A stretch of 64,000 nt of DNA from Sternotherus odoratus (Eukaryota > Chordata > Testudines > Kinosternidae): positions 56,143,840 to 56,207,839 of the forward strand of contig JAVMKO010000002.1 in NCBI GenBank assembly GCA_032164245.1, written 5' to 3'. The translations under genes were made by a program, and so were the position numbers. Positions 53,881-64,000 of this stretch are shown here, piece by piece (position 1 is the stretch's first letter; each line of letters opens with the position of its first letter). The notes beneath the pieces were generated by a model, which did not search any database, was not told the origin of the DNA, and worked only from the letters and a program-made list of their open reading frames with translations.

Positions 53881-55200
53881 TAAACTAACAAAAGTCCCAT
53901 CTTAGTTCTGTCCCAGGACTTGCACTCTACAGGGATGAAGATTTAAGTTTGGAGTAGAAGTCCTCCTACATTTGAGAGAAGCAACCAACATGGCTACATT
54001 GTCTTCTCCACTCAGCATATCTATTTCCTATGCCAATTCAATGGCGTATCTGCTTATTTGAGCTGAGTTACATTCTACAACAGCACATTATCAACAAAAT
54101 TGTTAACTAAGCTCTGGTTGCAGAATTTTACAATTAATAGTGATATACATGCTAGGAAAAACACGCCCTGACTTTTAAATCCCAGGTCCGAGTGTGACAG
54201 ACTGATGAGAAAAAAGATTTTTATCTGTAAACTGTTTAAATTTACACTGAAACACAATGTAGAAATCCAATGACATCTTCACATGATCATTTTTCAGAGT
54301 ATAATTGCACTTTAGCCATTGAAGTTGTCCTGATTACATACTGGTCAGATCTGGATTTTCTTCCCAGTGCAGTTTCCAATCAGTAATACTTGTAAAATTA
54401 TTTTTGAATGCAATTCCCAGGTGACAGAACTAAGTTGAGTTTAACCTGTGTTGCTGTTACAGGTTTGACTGAATATGCTTTTCTGTTGCACAGCTTCTCT
54501 CTTCATTCACTACTCATGAGTGAAAATCAAGGTTTTTCTCCACACAATCTGTCTCTGTGTGCTGTGTATCATTATTATTGCCACTCCTCGACCCTGCAGC
54601 ATGTCAGGGCCTGCATAGACGCCTGTTCTTCATGTGCAGCCCTGTCTCAGGCTACAGCTTACTAGAAATTGAGCCTGTGTCGGCTTTTCAGCCCAAGGAC
54701 CCCTGCTCAGCCGGATCTGAGGCAGCAGCAGCATAGGATAAGTTTCTTCTGATCATCGGCCATGAACCCCTGCTCTGTCAGGGAAAGGGGTTCAGGCTCT
54801 GAAAGGCAGGAAATGCGTCTCTCTCCACCCCTCTCCAACTCCACAGGCTGGCTCCACGTTAAAGTCGTAGGAGCACTTCAGGAAGTCTGCGACGAGAACA
54901 GTGTCACATGAGGTGCACCATCATGGGATTACAGTGAGGTAAGTGAGAAATCTTTTCCTAGGTTCAAAATTATCCGATTTATTGAGTAAAACACTGGATG
55001 TTACAAGTTGCTCCAACTATATTTAGTTGGGTGATAACCAGTCTCAGGGAGCAGGCAGGCAGCCTTTCAGGGACATCTAACAAACTACTCCCTCGATCAA
55101 GTTATGTGTAGCAGGACCCTTCCTTTACCCTGTGGTCCCCATGGCAGGTGAGTAGTGTACTACCTCCCCCTGTAAACAGCTGGGAGAAGAAGTACCACAC

Positions 55201-55908
55201 TGTAACAGGGCAGACACTCACCCCTGCGGCATCTCCTGCTGGTTGATCCGGGGAATTAGCTCTCAGCGTCCGGAGCTCCCTCCGCAGGCCGATGCCCCGC
55301 TCCTGCTCTGGCCCCGTGTCCCTCCCAGGCCCCGGTGCCCTCTAACTGTGGGTGCTGCACCCCTGCAGTACCCCCTTTGGTCTGAGGGTCTCCCCTCCCT
55401 GGGGGAACCCTCTACCCACTATCCCCACCTTGCCTCAGAATGCGCCACTGCCAGTCACCACTTGCCCCTGCTCACTGGGGAAGACTGCAGTATCATGGCC
55501 TCTCATCACCGGCAAGGGTTGTTTGGCCTGCTGCAGCTATCTCTAGCCCTGGGCTGCCCCCTGCAACCCTGGTACCCTGGTCGGGCCCTCTGTCAGGACC
55601 GGAGGTCTGGGGCTCTCTGGCTAGAGCCTCCCCAGGTCCCTCTGCCTTGCCCAAGCCCTGCCCTAATCCAGGTACCTGGCTTAAGCCCCCGCAGGTAGGC
55701 CTGTCTTCCTCTGAGTACAGAGGAGACTCTCTTCTCTCTAGGCCCCTGCCTCTCAGCCTTTATACAGGCTTGAGTGTGTTTGGGGCGTGGCCACCCAGCT
55801 GTGCCTATTCCCCCAATCCGACCTGAGCCTGCTAGCTCCCCGCCTCAACTCCCCTCCTGGGCTATTCCCAGCCCCTTCCGGTAGGGGGCGGGTGGTCACC
55901 CCGCCACA
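55201..55908 (-). mobile_element. Solo LTR, family A copy 3 (CACAC target duplication)
   Basis: Begins TGTAACAGGG and ends CCGCCACA, with CACAC at 55196-55200 and 55909-55913 (low-complexity, so slightly less secure). Full-length match to 356-1087. Confidence 0.9.
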
Positions 55909-55913
55909 CACAC

Positions 55914-56790
55914 ATACATTACAGCCTAGAGAGCTGGATTCTATCACTGCCTCTGCTACAGAGCTCCTGTGTGGTGCTGGATAAATCATTTAAAATATGA
56001 GTGAAGTATTCAGATACTGCAGTGATGAATGCCTTAGAAAAGCCCTTGAGGAAATCTAATAATTCTATCCTCAGAGCAGGTTTTGCATGGCATGCAGTAA
56101 ATAAGGCATGCGGCCACACATAGAACAACAAGGAGAAACCCAAAATATCGAATAGCTATTCATTAAGTGAGCAATATCCATTCTCTGCACTGAAAGAGAC
56201 TGGGGTCTTCTTCACAAAAAGTATGTGATCATTTAATTAGAGATTATATCATAATGCATATAATTTCCTAACTTTTGAATACAGGATTTCACAATCTTGA
56301 TAAAGTTTTTAATGTTTTGTGTCGGTGTGTAATTATTTAGATAGGGCCTTGTAGACCTTATGAAGTTAATAGGAGCAGCACATCTAGTGTGTTACTCATT
56401 TCACATAGAGCTGAAGAGGGCAGAATTGACAATCTCTCGTTGACCTTGATGAGTTACTTTCATGAGTTACAGTTAAGCAAAGGCTATCAGGGTAAACACA
56501 TAGCCACTCCCCCTTCAGGATGTGAAAGGAAAATGGCGAAGCTATTTTGAAATAAATCTGTTCTTCCCTGGAGATAGCATCGTTCCAGTTTGAAAGGTAC
56601 GGCTGTAGAAGTGAGACTATACGATTTCAGTGATATGGGCATAACCATTCAGGCCCAATTCCAAAACCAGGAGAACAATGTCACCGAAATAAACATGGTT
56701 CTGTTGTTTGGGTGTGACACAGCGGTTCATTGGCCATTCACTACTCTGTATGGCAGCAGATCTTGTCAGGACTGAGTATCTGAAATCAGC
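55914..56790. other. No gene recognised
   Basis: Short frames only. Confidence 0.3.
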
Positions 56791-56794
56791 TGAA

Positions 56795-56955
56795 CATAAG
56801 AATGGCTGTACTGGGTCAGACCAATGGTCCATCCAGCCTAGTATCCTGTCTACTAACAGTGGCCAATGTCAGGTGCTCTGGAGAGAGCTAACCTAACAGG
56901 TAATGATCAAGTGATCTCTCTCCTGACATCCATCACTCCCCTCTGACAGAGGCTA
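56795..56955 (+). mobile_element. CR1-type 3' UTR fragment
   Basis: GAACATAAGAATGGCTGTAC, TGGGTCAGACCAATGGTCCA, TAACAGTGGCCAATGTCAGG. Confidence 0.75.
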
Positions 56956-56984
56956 GGGACACCATTCCCACACTCAACACACTG

Positions 56985-59370
56985 TTGTCATAATATATGC
57001 CCAAAAGGCAATATGTAAGATATCATTGGAAAACATTGAAACTCACTGGGCATTAATATTTTAGCATGATGTATGTATGAGGTGTGTTCTGAGAGTTATA
57101 AATATGTGCTGAAATTATGTTCTTAGAAGTGTTTGGCAAGCAATGCATAAGCCCTGTCTTTTCCTTGATCACGGAATGCGTATTTGCTTGGCTGTCCAGT
57201 CTGATTGTCAAGCAGAGACAATAAAGGTATATTTACATAAAAGCTAAACAAAGCCATCCAAAAAGGTGTGGCTGAACCTGAAAACTGAACTGAAAACTGG
57301 TTTTTAGCGTGACAAATCCTTTCCCTAAATCACTACAGTAAAGGTGTGAATTTGGCAGTTCTCTTGCTTTTATTTCAGTAATTACTGAAACTCCTTTTAA
57401 AACAATGCTTTTACTTGTTGTATTTGAAAATTGTCCATACTATTGAGACGTTATATTGTAAACTATAGCAATTATCATTCAAGTTCTGAGCAAGCATATT
57501 TCCCCCCACAAAAGCTAGAGGTTGAAAATACACATCAGTGATTTAGGATGAAATACATTACAGGGAAATTATATTTTAAAAAATTACCAACCCAAGAAAT
57601 TCAGAATTAATCTGAACATTAAATTCAAAACATGCTAAGGCATGGACGTGAATCACTAAATCCTGTAATAATTTTGACTCTGACCTGTAGTGACATAATC
57701 AAATAACCCAACAGTTGTGATTAGTGAATAAATCTGTAGTCCCAAATGAAATTGATTTTTAAAGACACACTGGGTGTTCTTTCCCCTTCCTCACAGTTTT
57801 ACTACTGGGAGGAGTTAAGCTTGTTTGGGTGCTTAACTGTGTATTTCTATCCCTTAATACATTTGGATTTGTGACCCTTAGGACCTATCAATTTTATAGG
57901 AAAATATGCATAAATGTTAAATGTGTAGGATCACTAATGGCTATTACCACAAAGTAATTAGAGAATATTCCCAATGGATCTGCCCCTTTTTTAGTTTATT
58001 TTCATATTTAGCTACAGAAGTAAATCAGATTCAGGCAGTCTTAATACTCAATAGCTTTTCTGTGTCGGTAGTATTAGAGTTAATAAAAGTTTTAAAGAGA
58101 AGTTCAACACTAGGACTATTTTGCTGCCTTAACATGTTAATACAGAGTGACTGAAAGAAACAGATTATACCAATAGAAGACAGGAGAACATGTAGAAGTA
58201 ATTGATGACATGAAATATTGTTCCTGATTCCTTTGGGTAATTTCATCTTTCTTCCCCTTAGAAAAGCTGACAGTGATCATTTTTAAAAACCTCCCCTCTT
58301 GTTCTCCATTCCTTGCTATATTGCTTCATACACGGTGAATTATCATACTTCACCACAGAGGGGAAGTAGAGCGTCATTCTTTACTCCTGTGCCATGGTGA
58401 GCAATATTACCTGCTGATTTGGTATCTCTCCAGTAGGGGGTGGGGTCAGCAAGAGGCAGCTGTACTTTAAAAATCCTTACTAATTGTATCTCACATATCA
58501 AAAATATTCATTACAAATATTTCACTAGGTCAGATAATAAAATTAAACAATATTGTGTGTGGTGGCTACTCCTTCCTGGGATACTTTAAGGATGTGTTTT
58601 GAATTTATTCTAAGAACAATGGTTCCTAAAGATCTATATTGTAAAGATCTTGCTGTACTTATGGGGTCAGCAAGAGGCAGCAAAAGACTTTTAATAAGTT
58701 GGCTTCATAATTTGCCATCTATCATAGCTATTACAGAAAAGTGTTGCTGCTCTGGGATGAGGCACAAGGTATTGCGTTGCCTTTTCCTAATCCACAGCAA
58801 ATTGAACAGAACTCAGGCAGCCCAAGAAATAAGAACTGCGCCTTGATCGTGATTTTTTTCAGGTTGAAAATTCAGAATGAAAATGAACACTGTTAATTTG
58901 AGTTTTAGTAATTAGCAAACGGGACTACATGTATTTAGGCCCTGGAATCTCCTCGCACTGGAACACACCCGTGTTTTGTTTTGGAATCTCAGTTCTTGGT
59001 TTCAGGCTCTCCTTGGCTGTGACAAAGGGGCGTCCCTGTGTTGTGGATCTTCACAGCCCTATGAGGCAGTGGTGGTAAACTTCAAAACCAGACGGCAACG
59101 TGTTTGTGTAATGCAGATCTTATTTTAGGAAGGTTAAATACTGAACAAAAAAAGGAGAGATTTTCTAGAAACATACCACCGCGCAACAGGTGTGGGACAC
59201 TGTGGGAATCTTATTCCACATTTTAATAGCAAAGGATACTAATTATTTCCAAGTGGAAATTTAAAATTTACATTTTAATGGTGGCCACAGATGCACACCT
59301 TCAACCCCATGCTTGTAAGCCTAGTGTCCAAGGCCCCTTTGTCCCACTCTCCTCCCTACCCTCCACACAG
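56985..59370. other. No gene recognised; possible LTR-like segment 56985-57240
   Basis: 56985-57240 has AATAAA (~57220) and resembles an LTR end but no borders were found. GGGGTCAGCAAGAGGCAGC occurs twice, at 58443 and 58662. Confidence 0.3.
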
Positions 59371-59374
59371 AGAA

Positions 59375-59500
59375 GAACAGAGAATTGTCATAGTGGATCA
59401 GAACACTGGTCCATCTAGTCTAGAACCCTGTCTCTGAGGGTTGCCCATACCAGATGTTTCAGCACAAGATTCAAGAGTAGGAAAAACTTTGTGAGGTCCT
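59375..59500 (+). mobile_element. CR1-type 3' UTR fragment, diverged
   Basis: GTCATAGTGGATCAGAACAC, TGGTCCATCTAGTCTAGAAC. Confidence 0.55.
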
Positions 59501-59504
59501 CCAT

Positions 59505-60990
59505 TCAATTCTTGATTATGCCTGTAGTGCTCCCATAACCTGTAGGTATCCTGCAGGTCTCTTAAATTTCAGGACCACAGGCCAGCCTCATATGCATGGA
59601 TATCCTGTCACTCTATGCTGCCTCTATGACTTCCTGTTCCCTCCAGTTCCTTGACAGTGTGGCTTCATTCAGTTCTTACACAAGCAGCTGCCTCCAGCAC
59701 CCCCCTCCATGCGGGGTTTCATGCCATATGTGATTCTGCTTGTGGCTCTGTTACCTTGGGTGCATATTTACCAGGGTGTGGGGGAGGAAAAACCTTCAGC
59801 CCTTCTATCTCCTCCCAAGGAGTAGATAGACCCACTGAGCATCCTTGACAGGCACATGGAGGGTACTAGATAAGTGACTGATTATCCCTGCCTCCCATCT
59901 CCCTTTCCATATGCCTAGGGTATATGCTGGCACAGATGGGTTGCATTAGGATTAACTTTTTTCTCCCTTCCCATCTGTACAATTTAAGTTTTCTCCTTCA
60001 GATGGGAAAAATTTCTTTACTGATGCAGTTGTCTGCTCAGCTGGAAAGTGACTGATCTCTCATCATTCATACAGTCCTTGATTACATCCTTTCTAAAATC
60101 TGATACACTAAGATGATAAGGAAGAATTTGATGTCACTGAAAATCATTTGAACAACCATTGAAAAGCCCACATAACATCAGTAAGAATCTTGGGTTTGAT
60201 TTTTGCATTAAGAATGCTTATTAAAATTATTTTAATAGCAATGGGCCAAATCCTCCAGCCCTGAGGTAACATTTTTTGCTCCATTTAAGGAATGTAGAAT
60301 GTAGCCCAGTGCACTACATAGCATTTTAAGAAGGTTTGAATGGGTTATTTCTGTACAGTCAGTGCATGAAATTTCAAATCACAGTAGCTTTTCTTATATA
60401 AATTACAATTATAAGCCTAAATAGGATATAATGAAGCTATATTCTAATTGTGTACCCTGTGATTAGCCCTTGGGGGAAATCAAAGTTGCAATCTGCAAAC
60501 CCAAATCTATTCAATCGCAATAACTGTGGACCTAGACAAGGAAAAGGAAATGTTAAAAACGTTGGTCTTTCACTCAGGGTGCTACAGCCCCTCTGTTCTT
60601 GAAACATTGCCTCCTGCCACAATGTTGATGTCATCTGCCTTCAGAAAAACCGATGCCCTTATTGCCTGTTGGTTCATAATCTGTGGTTTCTACCTCCAAG
60701 TACAGTCTGACTGAAAAATGTGGCTGAGCCACTTATGTAAGATCTAACTTAGCTGATGTGGAGAGTTCACCATCTACGTGTGGCTACTGTAATATCAGAG
60801 GGATCAGGCAGCTTAGAATGGCTAATGTCTTCAAGATTCTTAATCAAATATGACCTGCACCTGCGGTACCATCACTCCAGCATCTTGCCATCTATACCAG
60901 AGATTTAAATACCTATCTTTCATCCTGGCTCTGTAGAGAATCTGATCAAAGTGGCATTGACCTTGCAGGCAGTGCTTCCCCCTCTAAAAA
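59505..60990. other. No gene recognised; possible LINE fragment 60520-60990
   Basis: The + strand frame 60526-60714 (LETLPPATMLMSSAFRKTDA) and 60951-60990 (VALTLQAVLPPLKK) have an L2-like flavour but similarity is weak. Confidence 0.3.
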
Positions 60991-60997
60991 AGCATAC

Positions 60998-61455
60998 TGT
61001 GACAGATTGCCTTCTCACCCCTCCTCAGGAACAGGCAGGAAACCCTTCTTTTGCTCCAAACAGTGCTCTTTATTCCACAGTGCAGGCCCCACCACCAATA
61101 TATACAGCTTTATACAGTTCAGTCCTTCAGCTTACAGTGCTAACACAGCTCTAAAGTTTACAGCTCTATACAGCTCACAGCATACAACTCTATATAGTTC
61201 AGCTCTACACAGCTCTATGTTTTACAGCTCTGTCTCTCACTCCAGACTACCATTCCACCACCACCACCCTGGGCTTCCTTCCTGGCAGCCTTTTATCCCC
61301 CTGAGGCTGCCACCAGGTGCAACCCCTGCAGGCTAATTGCCCTGCAGCCCCGGTGGCTGATTAGCCTTCTCTGCAAGGGAGGTTTGCAGGCTTCTGCTCC
61401 CTCTTAAAGGGCCCGCAGGGCTGGCTCAGGCACTGCTGGCCAGCACCCTGCCACA
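60998..61455 (-). mobile_element. Solo LTR (458 bp, ATAC target duplication)
   Basis: Begins TGTGACAGATTGCC and ends CCCTGCCACA, with ATAC at 60994-60997 and 61456-61459. On - strand GGATAAAAGG (TATA) and AATAAAGAGCAC (poly-A signal) give orientation. ACAGCTCTATACAGCTC-like repeats at 61100-61230. Confidence 0.88.
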
Positions 61456-61459
61456 ATAC

Positions 61460-62469
61460 CTTATTCATGAAAGAGACCAGAAAGAGTTGTGGAAGACCTA
61501 GGAAAAGAATCTGCCTAAGGTACATAGAGAAATATGGCTGAGAAGTCAGTTCTGAAGAAGACTGAATTCAGCATTCGTGTGAAAATATAATGAAGGATTA
61601 ACCCTTAGTACAGTATCGGAAATCCAGTAAATAATTTCCTAACTTAAAACAGCTACAAAAGCAGTAGCCTTAAATAACTACACGTTCAATAGATTATATG
61701 TCTGCATAAGTTATAGAGTCCACGTATTTATTTATTTATATCTTGTTTGTTTTTAGCATTGAATAATTAATACTTTGTAACAAACAAATCTAATTCAGAG
61801 AAGGAAAATCTTTCTACTTGTGTGTCAAAGAAACAATATACTTTTACTTCTGTCTTGATTATCCTTATCTACCAAGAGATAAATAGCCTCCTTTATATTA
61901 TCAGGAATCTGTTCCTAATTAGGGATTGAAAACTATGCATATGAATGCAAAAATCCAGTACAAGACATTGTTATGGGATCTCATTTAGGGGGGAGGGGGA
62001 AAGTACAGTAATTGAGATCTAATGTTTCTGTCATAAATTACTCACACCATTAAAATGTCTTCTGCTGTTGCTAGTGGCCAGAAGAATGGCTCTTGGGGTT
62101 AGAAAAAATAATGACGTTGTGCATATACTAGTTTAGTTAATACTATATAGATTTGCAATAGGGTAACGGTTCTGACTCTGCATTGTTCATCACTGCTTCC
62201 CCTAGGCAAGGTTGATGCAATCATTCTGCATAGATGCCTTTTCTCGTGCTTGGTCAAAGATGTCAAGAAGGCATTTGAAAATCTGCTAGTGTGCTCCAGA
62301 AATGATGCCCACCCTGCTCATTTGATACTCCCGTAGCACCTCAGTCTGACACTTGTTTCTGAAACTATTGCTTAACAATCTGAGGTTAACTGTAGACCTG
62401 GTTACTCTGGCACCAAAGTTTGGTTCAATGATGAGCAAAACCAGCTGTGACTTCTGGTGCTTATTTCGG
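61460..62469. other. No gene recognised
   Basis: AT-rich sequence with no recognised repeat borders. Confidence 0.3.
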
Positions 62470-62474
62470 CCTTC

Positions 62475-63697
62475 TGTCACAGGGTGGCTGCAGGGTCAGT
62501 GCAAGGATATTTCACTCCCTAGGCTAAACTTCCACCTTGCGTCCCCCGTCCCCCTGCCCCGCTGGAACTCTGCAGCAGCTCCCCACCCTCCCCACCTGGG
62601 GAACCCTGCAGCAGCTCCCCACTTGGGGAGCCCTGGATGTGGCAGATTCCTGCCCCCCCCTCCACCCAGGGAGCTCTGCGGCAGCTTCCCGCCCCAGCTC
62701 ACCTCCTCTCCGCCTCCTCCCCTGAGCGTGCCGCTGCCCTTCCACTTCTCCCACCTCCCAGGCTTGTGGCACCAATCAGCTGATTGGCAGGCAAGCCAGG
62801 GAGGGGAGGAGAAACGGGACGGCATGCTCAGGGTACGAGGTGGAGTGGAGGTGAGCTTGGATGGGAAGTGGTTAACCTGCACCCCCCTCCCTACCATTAC
62901 TTGCTGCGGGCAGCCCTCCCTACGACCCCTGCCCCAGCTCACCTCCACTCCACCGCCTCCCCTGAGCTTGCTTTTTGGCGCCCCCAACCACTTGGCGCCC
63001 TAGGCGGCTGCCTAGTTCGCCTAGTGTTTGCACCAGCCCTGGGTGGCTGGCCCCTTAAGTGATGGGCTTCTTTGGGGAAAACAAGCCCATCCTGGACCAC
63101 CTATAGTTATTAACTGCCCAGGTGACAGTTGGTAACTAATTGACCTTGCATCCGAGTTTGATGACGGGCTACCAGAGCACAGCTGAAGGTACTTCTAGGG
63201 AGACGAACTTCCAGAAAACACAGTAGAGGGATGCCACCTGCAGGACTCTCGCATCCTAGGGGGAAAGGACTGAGTAGGATAAGGGCTTGCTGAGACCTGC
63301 AACTGTCCTGAGGAGAGTTGAGGACCCCTGATCCAAGGACAGAGTGACTATTTACAACCTCCGAGAAGGGCTGCGGTGCTCCTGAATACAAGGAGGGCAA
63401 ATCTCCCGAGCTATTGTGCAGGGGGAGTCTGGGGGAGGCCTGAACAAGGAGAGGAGGCCTGCCTGGATTAGTACCTGGGCACCTAGTAGAAGGGTGGGCT
63501 TGAGGGGATAAAGAGTTTGTATCCTGAAAAAGAGTTAATAAATAAGCCCATCATGGGGGGGTATCTTGATTTTGAGTGCTCTGATCTGGGAGTAAATCTG
63601 CATGAGAGAGAGAGTGAGTCTGGGGGTGGGAGGGAAGGGGCTTGCAGAGCAATGCTGTGCTACAAGAGGCCAGGCTCAAGGGCAGTGCCCTGTCACA
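62475..63697 (+). mobile_element. Solo LTR with nested hAT MITE (CCTTC target duplication)
   Basis: Begins TGTCACAGGGTGGC and ends GCCCTGTCACA, with CCTTC at 62470-62474 and 63698-63702. TTAATAAATAAG at ~63535 suggests + orientation. Without the MITE it is about 660 bp. Confidence 0.9.
62491..63041. mobile_element. hAT-type MITE (551 bp) inside the LTR
   Basis: TIRs CAGGGTCAGTGCAAGG / GTTTGCACCAGCCCTG; perfect GGTGGCTG duplication at 62483-62490 and 63042-63049. Frames across it are not genes. Confidence 0.92.
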
Positions 63698-63702
63698 CCT
63701 TC

Positions 63703-64000
63703 CATTTGCTTTGTAAAAAAATGAGATGTTTTCCGCGAGATCAGCCTGGCTTTTGAGAGACCTGGTTGTCAGATTCTTGCTGCCTCATACACCACCTGCT
63801 ACGTGAGCAGATGCCATGGACAAGGGCTGGATCCCTCTGCTTAGCTAGTTCAGCTTTGTGAAGTGACAAGAGTGTGGTGTGTGTACGTGCCTCCGGGAGG
63901 AGCAGTGCCTCCTCCCCCCCAAGCACAGATGTTACCACATGCTGAGGGAACAGGAAGATCAAGAATCACGCTGGGGTGGGGGGGGGTTCCAGTGCTGACT
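63703..64000. other. End of window, no feature recognised
   Basis: A G-rich run at 63975-63987; nothing else. Confidence 0.3.

Larger units (their letters stand above)
50770..55195. other. Mostly AT-rich sequence without recognised genes
   Basis: Contains the tandem array at 51250-51375, a MITE at 51532-51641 and a LINE endonuclease-like fragment at 53690-53880. Nothing else identified. Confidence 0.35.

Noticed and set aside
62353..63003. 216-codon frame on + strand
   Set aside because: Crosses the border of a solo LTR and a hAT MITE with perfect duplications; not a gene.

Overview
This is a vertebrate nuclear window, most likely from a turtle (at least a sauropsid). The reasons are spliced, phase-consistent vertebrate exons, abundant CR1 LINE fragments, hAT-type MITEs, solo LTRs with clean target-site duplications, a 5S rRNA-like copy, and a decayed virus-like element of the adintovirus/Polinton (Maverick) group, which is known from turtles. 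No prokaryotic features are present.

Positions ~110-15970 hold one endogenised adintovirus/Polinton-like element. Its inverted terminal repeats (left arm ~110-3860, right arm ~8700-15970) are broken up by later insertions: two solo LTRs and a gypsy remnant on the left, and a nearly full-length Ty3/gypsy retrotransposon (9546-15950) on the right. Between the arms, the + strand carries remnants of protein-primed family B DNA polymerase, packaging ATPase, a small protein with a hydrophobic segment, and one intact 208-codon gene. The - strand carries a retroviral-type integrase and two capsid-like proteins. All but the 208-codon frame are visibly broken.

The gypsy element is a Gmr1-type retrotransposon: its integrase lies upstream of reverse transcriptase and its Gag has a SCAN-like segment. 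It shows both LTRs, a GGCCC target duplication, a tRNA-Ala-type primer site and a polypurine tract. A 47-bp tandem repeat in the LTRs differs in copy number, 7 against 4.

Positions 16922-24579 (- strand) carry nine exons of a maestro/MROH-family HEAT-repeat gene. All splice sites and phases fit, giving 488 uninterrupted codons. Later exons are not in the window, so the viral element may lie in an intron of this gene or just beyond its end. Introns contain a 1.1-kb solo LTR and other repeats.

Positions 25-64 kb are mostly repeats and sequence in which I recognise no gene: CR1 fragments, solo LTRs (30576-32313, 32866-33572, 55201-55908, 60998-61455, 62475-63697), hAT and Tigger-like MITEs, hairpins and microsatellites. 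The main exception is a GC-rich segment at 36500-37140 with an interferon-response-element match just before a signal-peptide-coding first exon (36906-36957).
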